NCBI RefSeq assembly: GCF_015476545.1
Contig: NZ_JADMKV010000008.1
Coordinates: forward strand, 30,683 to 94,682
Origin: Methylobacter sp. BlB1
Lineage (GTDB): Bacteria > Pseudomonadota > Gammaproteobacteria > Methylococcales > Methylomonadaceae
Length of the DNA stretch: 64,000 nucleotides
Direction of reading: 5' to 3'
Shown: piece by piece, positions 43,789 through 54,231 of the stretch
Numbering within the stretch: position 1 is the first letter of the stretch
How the letters are laid out: every line of letters starts with the position of its first letter
Notes under the pieces: generated by a model
Database searches by the model: none
The model's input: only the letters and a program-made list of their open reading frames with translations
Told to the model about the DNA's origin: nothing
Position numbers and translations under genes: made by a program

Positions 43789-45297
43789 TTAACCGCAGTT
43801 CTGCATTTCGATGATGAAATTATGCGAATTCCTTTCTGTCTGCGCACTATCGTTGCGCATTGCTTCAATGCGCTCCAGATACGCCTCATCAATATCGCCG
43901 GTAATGTATTCATTGCTGAAACATGAGGTGTCGAAATGCTTGATGTTCGGATTCCCCTTGCGGACGGCATCGATCAAATCATCCAGATCCTGATAAATCA
44001 TACGGTCGGCCCCGATCGCTGCGCAGACCTCATCTTCGGTGCGATTGTGCGCAATCAGCTCATGAGCGGCCGGCATATCGATGCCGTAGACATTCGGATA
44101 ACGGACAGGCGGCGCCGCAGAGGCAAAATAAACTTTTCTGGCGCCGGCATCGCGGGCCATCTGAATAATCTGCTCGGAAGTCGTGCCCCTAACGACAGAA
44201 TCATCAACCAGCAAGACATTCTTGCCTTCGAATTCCAGACCGATGGCGTTTAACTTTTGCCTGACTGATTTTTTCCGCATCTTCTGGCCGGGCATAATAA
44301 AAGTCCGGCCGATATAGCGGTTCTTCATGAAGCCTTCGCGGAACTTGACACCGAGCACATTGGCCATCTGCAAAGCGGCTGTGCGGCTGGTATCGGGAAT
44401 CGGAATGACGACATCGATATCGTGATCCGGCCATTCGCGCAGTACTTTCGCAGCCAGTTTCTCACCCATACGCAAACGGGCTTTATACACGGAAATATCA
44501 TCAATGATGGAATCGGGGCGGGCGAAATAAACATACTCAAAAATGCAAGGGCAGTGATCGACCTTATCAGCGCACTGTTTGGTATGCAGGATGCCCGACT
44601 CCTCGATAAATACGGCTTCACCGGGCTCAAGATCTCTGATCAGATCAAAACCGAGCACATCCAGCGCTACGCTTTCCGAAGCGATCATAAATTCCGGCCC
44701 CTGGTCGGATTGTCTTTCGCCGAATACCACTGGCCGGATGCCATGCGGATCCCGGAACCCCAGTACCCCGAATCCGGCGATCATAATGACAACCGCATAA
44801 GCGCCGCGGCAGCGCCGGTGTACGCCCGATACGGCCGCAAACACATCATCCACGGTTAATTGCAATTTGCCCAGCGTCTGTAACTCATGAGCAAAAACGT
44901 TCAGCAGGACCTCGGAGTCGGAATCGGTATTGATATGGCGCTGGTCTTCGACAAACAAGGCTTTTTTCAACTCTTCGGTATTAGTCAGATTGCCGTTGTG
45001 CGCCAACGTCAAACCGAAAGGAGAATTCACATAGAAAGGCTGCGCTTCAGCGGAGCTGGTGCAACCGGCTGTAGGATAACGCACATGAGCAATGCCCATA
45101 TTGCCCCTCAGCTTCATCATCTGGTCATTGTTAAAAACATCCCGCGCCAACCCATTCTCTTTGCGCAAATGCAGCCGCCCCTTTTCGCAAGTGACGATTC
45201 CTGCGGCATCCTGGCCTCGATGTTGCAGAACTGTTAAAGCATCATATAGCTCCTGATTAACAGTTTGATGTGAAACGATTGCAGCAATACCACACAT
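43789..45297 (-). CDS. purF: Amidophosphoribosyltransferase
   Basis: First committed step of purine synthesis, converting PRPP and glutamine to phosphoribosylamine. The 502 residues begin [11 protein letters not shown], with Cys2 as the N-terminal nucleophile of the class II glutaminase (no propeptide). The phosphoribosyltransferase domain contains the PRPP loop [17 protein letters not shown]. It sits between cvpA and metZ, the standard context. Confidence 0.98.
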   Translation of the reverse strand: MCGIAAIVSHQTVNQELYDALTVLQHRGQDAAGIVTCEKGRLHLRKENGLARDVFNNDQMMKLRGNMGIAHVRYPTAGCTSSAEAQPFYVNSPFGLTLAHNGNLTNTEELKKALFVEDQRHINTDSDSEVLLNVFAHELQTLGKLQLTVDDVFAAVSGVHRRCRGAYAVVIMIAGFGVLGFRDPHGIRPVVFGERQSDQGPEFMIASESVALDVLGFDLIRDLEPGEAVFIEESGILHTKQCADKVDHCPCIFEYVYFARPDSIIDDISVYKARLRMGEKLAAKVLREWPDHDIDVVIPIPDTSRTAALQMANVLGVKFREGFMKNRYIGRTFIMPGQKMRKKSVRQKLNAIGLEFEGKNVLLVDDSVVRGTTSEQIIQMARDAGARKVYFASAAPPVRYPNVYGIDMPAAHELIAHNRTEDEVCAAIGADRMIYQDLDDLIDAVRKGNPNIKHFDTSCFSNEYITGDIDEAYLERIEAMRNDSAQTERNSHNFIIEMQNCG

Positions 45298-45324
45298 TCT
45301 TTTTTAACCTGATCCTTACAAAAT

Positions 45325-45819
45325 TTAGCGATAATTAATGAAACCCGCCATGCCTGACGGGTTATGATCTCGCAGCCAAAGCGCGAGCGACTGAAAAGGC
45401 GGAATAAACCGGGATTCTTTCCACCAGGGATCTTCCGGCAACGCTGTTAACCCTGCCAGCATGATCATGACCTCGACAACAGCCAATCCTCGGACACAGC
45501 CAAAAATCATGCCGAGGAATCGATCGCTAAAGGTCAATCCCGCCTGATTAAGCAACTCTTCTCCCAATAAGAAACTAATTAGACCACCGAGAGCCAGTGT
45601 GATCACCAATAGGCATGCAAACGATGCGGCAATTCTGGCTAATGGATAGCTGACGGCCGGCTCCAGGAAACGCGAAAACTCACGACTGAAATTCAAGCCC
45701 ACCCAGATAGCCAGAATCCAGAACACCAATGAAAATGTTTCCCTGCCAAAACCGCGCATTAATCCTATAACCAGATAGATAAAAACGAGGCCAATAATGA
45801 CAAAGTCTACCCAGATCAT
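45325..45819 (-). CDS. cvpA: CvpA family inner-membrane protein
   Basis: A 164-residue membrane protein with about four helices, beginning MIWVDFVIIGLVFIYLVIGL. The family is required for colicin V export in E. coli and for envelope fitness in others, without a defined biochemical activity. The conserved RGFGRETFSL segment and GMIFGCVRGLAVV are visible. It lies immediately upstream of purF, as in most gammaproteobacteria. Confidence 0.95.
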   Translation of the reverse strand: MIWVDFVIIGLVFIYLVIGLMRGFGRETFSLVFWILAIWVGLNFSREFSRFLEPAVSYPLARIAASFACLLVITLALGGLISFLLGEELLNQAGLTFSDRFLGMIFGCVRGLAVVEVMIMLAGLTALPEDPWWKESRFIPPFQSLALWLRDHNPSGMAGFINYR

Positions 45820-45859
45820 GTGCTTGCCCGATTTATCAAATGCCGCGCTTCAATCAGCC

Positions 45860-46672
45860 TCACTCCGAGACCAGAATGGATTTGATCTTATTTTGCTTAT
45901 TCAATTTTTCCTGCATGGCTATAGCGCGTTTTTGATCCAGTTCAGGACCCACTTTGAGACGGTACAGGGTTTTCCCGTTGACCTGAGCCGTTTCCAGGGA
46001 TACCGGAAAGCCTTGCTTGCGCAGTTCAGACCACAATGCCGTGGCATTTTCCTCACGACTGAAACTGCCCGCGCGTATGTACCAGCGTGACAAGCCGGAG
46101 CCTGATTTCGCCGGCGCAGTTTTTTGCTGCTCAGCAGGTTTCTTGGCTTCTATCGATTTCTCATGGACAGATTCTTCCGATACTGGCTTTGCAGCAACCG
46201 CCTTTGGCTCTCTCACAGGCTTTTTAACCACGGCCTGCGCTTTAACATCAGCCGGCTTTTCGGGGCGAATTTTTTCGGGCATGATTTGCGGCTGCGCTAC
46301 GACAGGCTCTTCCTCGATGACTTGCGCGACATCTTCAACTATTTCAACATCCTGCGCACCTTCAGCGTCGGCAGGACCAGGGTAATTCAACTCTTCCTGA
46401 CTCAGTTCAGCCTGGGCAATTTCTGCTTCATTAAGCGGCTTGTCAGGATAAGCCCCTACAGGCTCGCCCTTCTCCGCATCCAGAACCTGCGCGGCATTGG
46501 CGGGCAGCCTATCCACATTGTCTTCGACAATCGGCGCCTCGGGAATAATCAATTCGCTGACGACTTGACCGCTATTATCGACAGGATCATCAAACAGCAT
46601 AGGAATAAAAATGGCAGCCAGCGCCGTTACAACTACCGCACCGATTAATCGTTGTTTTAACTCTTGATCCAT
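45860..46672 (-). CDS. dedD: SPOR-domain protein (DedD-like)
   Basis: Bitopic inner-membrane protein whose periplasmic SPOR domain binds denuded glycan at the division septum. The 270 residues show one N-terminal membrane helix (about 8-25), a long acidic Pro/Ala/Glu/Lys-rich linker, and a C-terminal SPOR domain (about 195-270: WYIRAGSFSREENA; LYRLKVGPELD). It sits between folC and cvpA, the dedD position. Confidence 0.92.
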   Translation of the reverse strand: MDQELKQRLIGAVVVTALAAIFIPMLFDDPVDNSGQVVSELIIPEAPIVEDNVDRLPANAAQVLDAEKGEPVGAYPDKPLNEAEIAQAELSQEELNYPGPADAEGAQDVEIVEDVAQVIEEEPVVAQPQIMPEKIRPEKPADVKAQAVVKKPVREPKAVAAKPVSEESVHEKSIEAKKPAEQQKTAPAKSGSGLSRWYIRAGSFSREENATALWSELRKQGFPVSLETAQVNGKTLYRLKVGPELDQKRAIAMQEKLNKQNKIKSILVSE

Positions 46673-46681
46673 TTTATCAAC

Positions 46682-47953
46682 TCACCTTTTTTCAAATTCA
46701 GCCAGGCAATCAGATACCAGAAAGAACGACCCGAAAACCAGCAGCAGATCGCTTTCCTGTGACCGGTTTTTTGCAGCAGCGAATGCATCGGAAAAACCAT
46801 TAAAACCAAAAAACACATTGGACGCCGAGCTTTGCGCAAAAATCTCGCGCATCAGCGGTTCCATAGCCGCCCGTGGATTGGCCAAGGGCGCAAAAAACCA
46901 GTCAAAGACCACCGGATGCATGATTTCAATCACACCGGCGATGTCTTTATCCTTCATCATGGAAAAAACAGCATGTATGCGCCTGCCGGGAAACGCCTCT
47001 GTCACATAATCAACCAGCGTTCTTACTGCCTGAGGATTGTGTCCCACATCCAGCAGCACGGGAATTTCATCGTTGATCAACTGAAAGCGCCCAGCCAACT
47101 GAACTTTCTCCAATCCCTGCCGGATTGACGCTTCGCTGACAGGCAAAGTTTCAGCCATTTCGGCTATTGCCAAAATAACCGATGACGCATTACGAAACTG
47201 ATGCTCGCCTTTTAAGCCTGGCTCGGGTAATCGGTTCAGTTGCCGGTCGCCTGCAAACCAGTCCCATCCGCTTGCCTGTTTTTTATAACCGAAATCCTTG
47301 CCCAGGCAATAGAGTCGCGCCTGCTTGTCGGCAGCCACCTGCATCAAAGAGGCCGGCGGTTCGGGATCACCGACTATGGCGGGCGTAACGGCGCGAAAAA
47401 TGCCGGCTTTTTCCCTGCCGATAGCTTCGCGGGTTTCGCCGAGCCAATCGATATGATCTATGCAGATGCTTGTTATCAGCGCCACATCGGGATTGACAAT
47501 ATTGACCGCATCCAGGCGCCCGCCAAGACCGACTTCAAGCAATTGAATATCCAGATTGGAACGCCGGAATATATCCAGCGCCGCCAAAGTACCAAACTCA
47601 AAATAACTTAATGAAATATCTCCGCGAACCGATTCAATCCGGGAAAAAGCCTCACAAATCAACTCATCCGATACTGGTTTGCCGTCTATCTTGATTCTTT
47701 CGTTATACTTCAGAATGTGCGGCGAAGTATAAGCACCGACGCGATATCCCTGTGCTCTGTAGATGGCTTCAAGATAAGCGATGCACGAGCCTTTGCCGTT
47801 AGTGCCGGCGACTGTAATAGTCGGCGGCTTGACACCATCGGGATTAAGCGCGCGAAAAACCTGCGCAGCCCGTTCCAACCCTAAGTCTATTGTCAGCGGA
47901 TGTAAGCTTTCTTGCCAGGTCAGCCAACCCTGGAGCGAATCAAAATGCATCAT
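46682..47953 (-). CDS. folC: Bifunctional dihydrofolate/folylpolyglutamate synthase
   Basis: Makes dihydrofolate from dihydropteroate and adds glutamates to folates. The 423 residues belong to the Mur ligase fold. The P-loop is TVAGTNGKGSCIAYLEAI; YTSPHILKYNERI, HIDWLGETREAIGREKAGI and LLDVGHNPQAV are the usual conserved segments. It lies between accD and dedD, 38 nt after accD. Confidence 0.97.
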   Translation of the reverse strand: MMHFDSLQGWLTWQESLHPLTIDLGLERAAQVFRALNPDGVKPPTITVAGTNGKGSCIAYLEAIYRAQGYRVGAYTSPHILKYNERIKIDGKPVSDELICEAFSRIESVRGDISLSYFEFGTLAALDIFRRSNLDIQLLEVGLGGRLDAVNIVNPDVALITSICIDHIDWLGETREAIGREKAGIFRAVTPAIVGDPEPPASLMQVAADKQARLYCLGKDFGYKKQASGWDWFAGDRQLNRLPEPGLKGEHQFRNASSVILAIAEMAETLPVSEASIRQGLEKVQLAGRFQLINDEIPVLLDVGHNPQAVRTLVDYVTEAFPGRRIHAVFSMMKDKDIAGVIEIMHPVVFDWFFAPLANPRAAMEPLMREIFAQSSASNVFFGFNGFSDAFAAAKNRSQESDLLLVFGSFFLVSDCLAEFEKR

Positions 47954-47991
47954 TAACCGACAATGCCTGAATACCGATAGGCATAAGGGAA

Positions 47992-48984
47992 TTACGCACC
48001 CAGCTCGGTTTGATGGCTATCGGCAAACACTTCAACTTCGGCAATGGCTGCTTCCGGCTCAACCTGGATAAACGCATCTACCTCTGGCGCCACCGGCTCA
48101 ACCGCCGGCACCTCCGTTTCCGCCTCTGCCCTGCTTGTTATCAGCATCGATAAAATGCTGGCGATCTTATCGCGCATCTCACGTCTGTCGACGATCATAT
48201 CGATGGCACCGTGCTCCTGTAAAAACTCACTGCGCTGAAAACCTTCGGGCAATTTTTCACGGACAGTCTGCTCGATGACGCGAGGCCCTGCGAAACCTAT
48301 CAGCGCCTTGGGCTCGGCTATGTTAATATCGCCCAGCATGGCCAAACTGGCCGATACACCGCCCATGGTGGGATCAGTCATAAAGGAAATATAGGGAATG
48401 CCGGCTTCAGACAACTTAGTTAATGCGGCGCTTGTTTTTGCCATCTGGAACAATGAAAACAATGATTCCTGCATGCGGGCGCCGCCACTGGCGGTAAAGA
48501 CTACAAAAGGTGCGCCCAGCGCAAGACTCGTGTTGACGCCTCGGACAAACCGCTCACCCACTACGGAACCCATCGATCCGCCCATGAAATTAAAGTCGAA
48601 AGCGGCAACAACGATATCCTTGCCTTTCAGCTTGCCTTTCATGACCACCAGCGCATCGCTTTCCTTGGTCTGTTTTTGCGCTTGCGCGATCCGGTCCTTA
48701 TATTTCTTGCTGTCTTTGAACTTTAGGGGATCGGTAGGTTTCACGTTCTTGCCGATCTCTTCACGCCCTTCCTCATCCAGGAACATATTCAGTCGCGCTC
48801 TGGCCGAAATGCGCAGATGATGCTCGCATTTCGGGCAGACACTGAAGTTTTTCTCCAGCTCAACATTGTAAAGAATCGCATTACAACTGGGGCACTTGTT
48901 CCACAAGCCTTCCGGCACGGAATTTCTTTTGTTCGATCCGTCTGTTCTGATTGTCGAAGGAACTAATTTCTTAAACCAACTCAT
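47992..48984 (-). CDS. accD: Acetyl-CoA carboxylase carboxyltransferase subunit beta
   Basis: Zinc-containing half of the carboxyltransferase that makes malonyl-CoA. The 330 residues have the N-terminal zinc ribbon (CPSC about residue 33, CPKC about 52) and the crotonase-like core ([19 protein letters not shown] [36 protein letters not shown] [12 protein letters not shown]). The last 45 residues are an acidic Glu/Val/Pro/Ala tail beyond the conserved core. It follows trpA after 116 nt containing a hairpin. Confidence 0.97.
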   Translation of the reverse strand: MSWFKKLVPSTIRTDGSNKRNSVPEGLWNKCPSCNAILYNVELEKNFSVCPKCEHHLRISARARLNMFLDEEGREEIGKNVKPTDPLKFKDSKKYKDRIAQAQKQTKESDALVVMKGKLKGKDIVVAAFDFNFMGGSMGSVVGERFVRGVNTSLALGAPFVVFTASGGARMQESLFSLFQMAKTSAALTKLSEAGIPYISFMTDPTMGGVSASLAMLGDINIAEPKALIGFAGPRVIEQTVREKLPEGFQRSEFLQEHGAIDMIVDRREMRDKIASILSMLITSRAEAETEVPAVEPVAPEVDAFIQVEPEAAIAEVEVFADSHQTELGA

Positions 48985-49049
48985 TACTTTACGCTCCGTA
49001 GCGCTTCATCATATGCTTACAATGGTAAACCGGCTCGTGGTAAACCATA

Positions 49050-49079
49050 ACATCCGGTTATAAGCAGGCAACCGGATGT
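49050..49079. other. Hairpin between trpA and accD
   Basis: A 10-bp perfect stem (49050-49059/49070-49079) encloses a 10-nt loop. No U tract follows on the minus strand. It may separate expression of the trp and accD parts of the cluster. Confidence 0.55.
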
Positions 49080-49100
49080 AACTGCGTTTTATACTATGCC

Positions 49101-49904
49101 TTAACTATCCATCGCCTGGCGCATGGCCGACAATAATTCAACAATTTCCTGTTTGGCCCGTTCAGGGTCCTGCAGATTTGCTTCAATTTTGCTGATCAGC
49201 GTGCTGCCGATGACCACGCCGTCACCTATCCCTGCGATAGTTTTCGCTGTTTCGGCATCCTTGACGCCGAAACCGATGCCGACCGGCAAGCGGGTATTTG
49301 CCCTGATCTGTTTCAGTTTGTTTTCAACATCGGCTGTATTCAAATGGCCCGCGCCCGTAACGCCCTTCAAAGAAACGTAGTAAAGATATCCGCTGCCCAG
49401 CTTATCCATCTTCCTGATGCGTTCTTCGTTGCTGTTGGGGGCGAGCAGGAAAATCGGATCAATGCTGCGCGTCTTGAGCAATCCCGTGCATTCTTCGCCT
49501 TCTTCCGGCGGCAGATCAACGGTCAACACGCCGTCAATCTGGGCCTCCTGCGCGGCATTGGCGAAATTCTCATAGCCCATGGCTTCGATTGGGTTTAAAT
49601 AGCCCATCAATACTAAAGGTGTAGTTGTATCAGTTTTCCTGAATTCCTTAGCCAGCGCCAACGTCTTGCGCAAGCTCATTTTGTGTTCCAGCGCGCGCTC
49701 ACTGGCGCGCTGAATCACAGGACCATCGGCCATCGGATCAGAGAACGGCACGCCCAGCTCGATAACATCGGCGCCGGCTTTAACCATCGCATGCATCATG
49801 GGCACGGTAAAGTCAGGATGCGGATCGCCGGCCGTAATGAATGGAATCAGAGCCTTGCGGCCCGCTTTGGAAAGTTCTTCAAATTTAGCGGCTAATCGGC
49901 TCAC
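49101..49904 (-). CDS. trpA: Tryptophan synthase alpha subunit
   Basis: Cleaves indole-3-glycerol phosphate to indole, channelled to TrpB. The 267-residue TIM barrel has [25 protein letters not shown] with the two catalytic acids (about residues 49 and 60), and [12 protein letters not shown]. The start is GTG, overlapping the trpB stop by 4 nt (GTGA), so the two are translationally coupled. Confidence 0.98.
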   Translation of the reverse strand: MSRLAAKFEELSKAGRKALIPFITAGDPHPDFTVPMMHAMVKAGADVIELGVPFSDPMADGPVIQRASERALEHKMSLRKTLALAKEFRKTDTTTPLVLMGYLNPIEAMGYENFANAAQEAQIDGVLTVDLPPEEGEECTGLLKTRSIDPIFLLAPNSNEERIRKMDKLGSGYLYYVSLKGVTGAGHLNTADVENKLKQIRANTRLPVGIGFGVKDAETAKTIAGIGDGVVIGSTLISKIEANLQDPERAKQEIVELLSAMRQAMDS

Positions 49905-51103
49905 AGTACTATGCCCTCGCGTTGTGCCATTGTATGCATGTCTTTATCGCCACGACCGGACAGACTCACAATGATGATTTCGTCCTTTTTCATGATCGGG
50001 GCCAGCTTCATGGTATAGGCCATGGCATGACTGGACTCCAGCGCCGGAATAATGCCTTCCATGCGGGTCAGAGCATGAAACCCTTCCAAAGCTTCATTAT
50101 CGGTAATATTGACGTACTGCGCCCGGCCGGTATCCTTGAGCCAGGCATGTTCTGGGCCTACGCCCGGATAATCCAGACCTGCCGAAATCGAATGCGTTTC
50201 GATGATTTCACCGTCGTCATCTTCCATCAGATAGGTGCGATTGCCGTGCAGCACACCTGGGCGGCCTGCACATAGCGGCGCGGAATGGCGGCCTGTCTCG
50301 ATGCCGTCGCCGGCCGCCTCAACGCCGTACATTTTGACTGAGGCATCGTCGATAAACGGATAGAACAGACCGATGGCATTGGAACCGCCGCCTACGCAAG
50401 CAACCAGCGCATCGGGCAGGCGTCCGGTCATCTCCTGGCATTGCTGTTTCGCTTCACGGCCGATAATGGCCTGGAAATCCCGGACCATAGCCGGATAAGG
50501 ATGGGGGCCTGCTGCGGTGCCGATGATATAAAAAGTATTGTCGACGTTGGTAACCCAATCTCTGAGCGCCTCATTCAGCGCATCTTTCAGGGTTTTGGAA
50601 CCGGACTCGACCGCGACGACCTTGGCGCCCAAAAGCTTCATGCGGTAAACGTTCAACGCCTGGCGCGCCACATCGACAGCGCCCATGTAAACCACGCACT
50701 CGAGCCCCAGCCTTGCCGCAACCGTAGCTGTCGCGACGCCATGCTGACCGGCGCCGGTCTCTGCGATGATGCGTGTCTTGCCCATGCGTTTGGCCAGCAA
50801 TGCCTGGCCGATCGTATTGTTGACCTTATGCGCGCCGGTATGATTGAGATCTTCGCGTTTCAAATAGATCTGCGCGCCGCCCAGTTCGCGGCTCCAGCGT
50901 TCGGCATGGTACAAAGGCGAAGGACGGCCGACATAATATTTCAGATCGGCGTCCAGCTCGGCGATAAAATCCGGGTCTGTTAAATACCGCTGATAGGCTT
51001 CATTCAATTCCTGAATAGGTGGTATCAAGGTCTCTGCTACAAACATTCCGCCGTAAGGGCCAAAATGTCCCCGCTCATCGGGCATATTATATTTTTTTGT
51101 CAT
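49901..51103 (-). CDS. trpB: Tryptophan synthase beta subunit
   Basis: PLP enzyme joining indole and serine. The ATG at 51103 gives 400 residues beginning [19 protein letters not shown], the family N-terminus; an earlier in-frame codon would overlap trpF. The PLP lysine is in [10 protein letters not shown] (about residue 91), and the phosphate-binding loop GGGSNAIG is intact. It follows trpF by 4 nt and overlaps trpA. Confidence 0.98.
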   Translation of the reverse strand: MTKKYNMPDERGHFGPYGGMFVAETLIPPIQELNEAYQRYLTDPDFIAELDADLKYYVGRPSPLYHAERWSRELGGAQIYLKREDLNHTGAHKVNNTIGQALLAKRMGKTRIIAETGAGQHGVATATVAARLGLECVVYMGAVDVARQALNVYRMKLLGAKVVAVESGSKTLKDALNEALRDWVTNVDNTFYIIGTAAGPHPYPAMVRDFQAIIGREAKQQCQEMTGRLPDALVACVGGGSNAIGLFYPFIDDASVKMYGVEAAGDGIETGRHSAPLCAGRPGVLHGNRTYLMEDDDGEIIETHSISAGLDYPGVGPEHAWLKDTGRAQYVNITDNEALEGFHALTRMEGIIPALESSHAMAYTMKLAPIMKKDEIIIVSLSGRGDKDMHTMAQREGIVL

Positions 51104-51107
51104 GTTA

Positions 51108-51734
51108 TTAACTTTTGTCACCCTCATTAACTGCTCTTAAAAATGCCGCCATTTTCAGCGCATCCTTAATCCCTTTCTCCGCCTCTACGCCACTGCTGAC
51201 ATCGAGCGCATACGGCCTTACTGCCTGTACAGCCTGCTTTGCATTCTCCGCCGCCAAGCCACCCGCCAATATAATCGGCAAAGCGCACTGCCTTGGAATC
51301 AATTCCCAGTCAAACTGACTGCCTGTCCCGCCTTTGGCATCTGGATGCCAGGCATCCAGCAGCAATCCCGCCGCATCGTGATAGTGCTGCACCAGAGCCG
51401 GGATATCGACATCCTGCCGCATACTAACCGCTTTCATATAACGTTTACCATAGATCCGGCAGTCCTCGGCCGGCTCATCGCCATGAAACTGGATACAATC
51501 AACCGGCACCCGTTCCAGGACCTCACGTATCCGAGCTTCCTGCTCATCGACAAACAAAGCCACGACGGAGACAAATGTCGGCAAGGCACTAACGATTTTA
51601 ACTGCCTGCTCGATATCAACATTTCTTGGACTGGGCGGATAAAAAACCAGGCCAATCGCATCCACACCCAACTGAGCGGCACACACGGCATCCTCAACAC
51701 GGGTAAAGCCGCAAATTTTAACGCGAGTTCGCAT
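51108..51734 (-). CDS. trpF: Phosphoribosylanthranilate isomerase
   Basis: Amadori rearrangement in tryptophan synthesis. The ATG at 51734 gives 208 residues beginning [16 protein letters not shown], with the catalytic cysteine at position 8. QFHGDEP and the closing [16 protein letters not shown] phosphate site are present. A start 24 codons earlier has no homology. First gene of trpF-trpB-trpA; the earlier trp genes are not in the window. Confidence 0.97.
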   Translation of the reverse strand: MRTRVKICGFTRVEDAVCAAQLGVDAIGLVFYPPSPRNVDIEQAVKIVSALPTFVSVVALFVDEQEARIREVLERVPVDCIQFHGDEPAEDCRIYGKRYMKAVSMRQDVDIPALVQHYHDAAGLLLDAWHPDAKGGTGSQFDWELIPRQCALPIILAGGLAAENAKQAVQAVRPYALDVSSGVEAEKGIKDALKMAAFLRAVNEGDKS

Positions 51735-51844
51735 AAAGTGATATGAGAATTTATTCAAAAACCAGCCGACTAGAATAACATAAAACCGCGCTGGTGGCGT
51801 CTGCAATATATAAAAAATTCGTTATTAAACAATCGCGAGCCCAA

Positions 51845-51870
51845 TAAAAAAGGCTGACACAAGTCAGCCT
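51845..51870 (-). terminator. Terminator downstream of the DUF2231 gene
   Basis: On the minus strand an 8-bp stem (51863-51870/51851-51858) with a 4-nt loop is followed by six T. It separates the DUF2231 transcript from trpFBA. Confidence 0.9.
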
Positions 51871-51894
51871 CGCGATTATTAAAGCTGGTTGGGC

Positions 51895-52776
51895 TCAATG
51901 CGCGTGAGTGTGCGTATGATTACCGGATGGATGCGTGTGAGTATGCGTATGACCATCGGATGCATGTGTGTGGCTGTGTGTATGACCGTCAGATGCATGG
52001 TCATGCGTGTGGCTGTCCACCACAGGCTCTTGGTCGTGCGCATGTTCTTCATCCGCCGCATACTCGTGATCGTGTGCATGGTCGCCCTCTGCGTGTTCAT
52101 GAGCGGCCGCATGATCATGCTCTAAGCTCTGTTGGTCATGTTCATCCGCCGCATTCTGATGAGAATGCACATGACCATCCTCCGGCTGTTTGACCGCTTG
52201 AACGCCTATGCCGTATTTATAAACCATCAACCCGCCCAAATCGGAGCCCCAAACCATCAAGCCACAAAGCAGCACAGTCAACGTCAGAAAAAAACCGTTT
52301 GCCGCTCCTTGAATCAAACCTCCGCTTGCAATGCGCCAGATCGAAAGCAACACAGCAATGATTAGCACAACAATCCCAATTTGTTCAAGACGCTCCATAA
52401 GATCATGTACATTATCCCCATGCGCTACGGAATCAGCGGCCATAAAGCCGGAAATCACGGTAAACACAGTAGCGACAGTACCAAAATAAAGAAGCCAACT
52501 GGCAGCAATGCGCCATTGCGTTTTTTTTGCCAGCGTGCCAATTAAATCCAGAGCAAAAAATGCCGATAAAAATGCAATAGGAAAATGCACCAACAGCGGA
52601 TGAATATTATCCAAACTCGCTAAGCCGGGCATGAGGGCCGGAAAAAGATCAGCCGGCTCTTTGCTTAAAAGCCCTTCGATAAAACTAAGAAAACTGGCTA
52701 CGCTGCTCACAACGCCGCCGCCATGGTCACCGCCACCATGAATCTGGAAAGATAAAAAGTTACTCACATTGATCAT
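51895..52776 (-). CDS. DUF2231-type membrane protein with histidine-rich C-terminal tail
   Basis: A 293-residue protein in two parts. Residues about 1-200 carry four or so hydrophobic helices with the DUF2231 signature [14 protein letters not shown] near residues 57-70. A short N-terminal GGGDHGGGV stretch precedes them. The last 93 residues are hydrophilic and contain 28 histidines, mostly as HTHTH and HDH clusters with Asp/Glu. Such tails commonly bind Ni, Zn or Cu. DUF2231 proteins have no established function. The gene has its own terminator and lies between trpF and truA; metal storage, sensing or transport is inference. Confidence 0.82.
   Translation of the reverse strand: MINVSNFLSFQIHGGGDHGGGVVSSVASFLSFIEGLLSKEPADLFPALMPGLASLDNIHPLLVHFPIAFLSAFFALDLIGTLAKKTQWRIAASWLLYFGTVATVFTVISGFMAADSVAHGDNVHDLMERLEQIGIVVLIIAVLLSIWRIASGGLIQGAANGFFLTLTVLLCGLMVWGSDLGGLMVYKYGIGVQAVKQPEDGHVHSHQNAADEHDQQSLEHDHAAAHEHAEGDHAHDHEYAADEEHAHDQEPVVDSHTHDHASDGHTHSHTHASDGHTHTHTHPSGNHTHTHAH
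51898..52030 (-). repeat. Degenerate coding repeat encoding His-Thr clusters
   Basis: The end of the DUF2231 gene is built of imperfect repeats of about 30-36 nt (GTGTGTATGACCATCGGATGC-like), each encoding a [15 protein letters not shown] block. Copy number could change by slippage. Confidence 0.7.
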
Positions 52777-52866
52777 ACTTGTAATTTATATATATGTAGA
52801 GAAAGACACTAACCCGAAATGTTAATAATTGCAAATTAGACAAAAAACCTTAATCTGATCATCAAA

Positions 52867-53670
52867 TTAATCAAAACGCTTGGCATCAGCCGGCAATTTA
52901 TCAAACACAGGATGTTTGGCAATGCCATAATGCTCAGGATAATAAACTCCGCCCAAATAAAGCCCGTCGGGAGGCGCTGTTATGCCGCCCAATTTACGGC
53001 TTTTCACCTCAAGCAGCTCCCGGGCCCAGTCCACAGGCTGCTTGCCCATGCCGATAGCCATCAATACACCAGCGATATTCCTGACCATGTGGTGCAAAAA
53101 GGCATTGGCGGAAATATCCATGATCACTTGATCTTCATGCCGATAGACGTCAATAAAATGCATGATGCGCCACGGGCTTTTTGATTGGCAGCCCTGCGCC
53201 CTGAACGAGGAAAAATCATGATTGCCGATCAGATATTGCGCCGCCTGATGCATCTTGCCGGCATCCAGCGGGTTGTAACACCAGGTGACCCGACCATGCT
53301 GCAAGGCCGGTTTAGCCGGACGATTCAGTATGATATAGCGATAAAAACGCGCAATCGCGCTGTATCGGGCATGGAAATCATTCACAGCTGCTTTTACCCA
53401 GGTAATTTTGACGTCATCGGGCAAATTGCTGTTGCCACCCAGCATCCAGGCGTGCAATTCCCTTTCTGCATCGACATCAAAATGCGCGACTTGTTCAAAA
53501 GCATGCACACCGGCATCGGTCCTGCCTGCGCATGTCACGGTAACAGGCTGATCCGCGACTTTCGACAAAGCCTGCTCCAGCGTTTGCTGAATACTGCGCT
53601 TTTCAGGCTGCCACTGCCATCCTGAAAAGCCGCTGCCATCGTATTCCACGCCTAAAACGATACGCGTCAT
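52867..53670 (-). CDS. truA: tRNA pseudouridine(38-40) synthase
   Basis: Modifies the anticodon stem-loop at positions 38-40. The 267 residues carry the catalytic aspartate in TCAGRTDAGVHAFEQV (about residue 52) and conserved GVEYDGSGFSGWQ, FHARYSA and NAFLHHMVRNIAGVL. It is the first gene upstream of the DUF2231-trp-accD group, close to the truA-trpF-accD order of pseudomonads. Confidence 0.97.
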   Translation of the reverse strand: MTRIVLGVEYDGSGFSGWQWQPEKRSIQQTLEQALSKVADQPVTVTCAGRTDAGVHAFEQVAHFDVDAERELHAWMLGGNSNLPDDVKITWVKAAVNDFHARYSAIARFYRYIILNRPAKPALQHGRVTWCYNPLDAGKMHQAAQYLIGNHDFSSFRAQGCQSKSPWRIMHFIDVYRHEDQVIMDISANAFLHHMVRNIAGVLMAIGMGKQPVDWARELLEVKSRKLGGITAPPDGLYLGGVYYPEHYGIAKHPVFDKLPADAKRFD

Positions 53671-53729
53671 CTTAGATCCCTGCGCTCAATCAGCCCACTA
53701 CAAAACAACATTAAACGACTCTCTTACCA

Positions 53730-54215
53730 TTAGTGAATATAAACAGGCATCCCGGCCGCCACCCGATCAAATAAATCCAGCACATCGGCATTTTTCATGC
53801 GGATACAGCCATGCGATTCAGGCTTGCCGTTCATTAATTCATCGGGACAACCGTGGATGTAAATATACCGCCAGGCCGTATCGACTTCGCCGTAGCGATT
53901 TTTTCCCGGCTCCAGTCCGCCCAGCCATAAAATCCTGGTTAATATCCAGTCCCGCTGCGGATACTGCTTGCCCAGCTCCATGCTATAGATTTCGCCGGTC
54001 GGCCGCCTGCCGACAAAAACCGCATGCAGCGGCTGACCGGTTCCGATTTTCGCCCTGATTTTGTGCCAGCCTGTCGGCGTGCATTCGCTGCCTCGGCGTT
54101 CACCTGCGCCATTTTTGGCCGTAGATACGGCATAGCTTCGCAGGATCTGTCCGTTACCTATAATGCTCAACTGTTGTTGGCTAATCGAAATATCCAGAAA
54201 TAAGTCGGTTTTCAT
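53730..54215 (-). CDS. L,D-transpeptidase (YkuD domain) protein
   Basis: A 161-residue single-domain YkuD protein. The catalytic motif is HGCPDE...ESHGCIRM (histidine about 126, cysteine about 142). It begins directly with the domain (MKTDLFLDISISQQQLSI) and shows no signal peptide or lipobox, so periplasmic export is not evident. Family members cross-link peptidoglycan or attach proteins to it. It ends 59 nt upstream of truA and lies 16 nt downstream of the MFS gene. Confidence 0.9.
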   Translation of the reverse strand: MKTDLFLDISISQQQLSIIGNGQILRSYAVSTAKNGAGERRGSECTPTGWHKIRAKIGTGQPLHAVFVGRRPTGEIYSMELGKQYPQRDWILTRILWLGGLEPGKNRYGEVDTAWRYIYIHGCPDELMNGKPESHGCIRMKNADVLDLFDRVAAGMPVYIH

Positions 54216-54231
54216 AGACGCATTTGGATTT

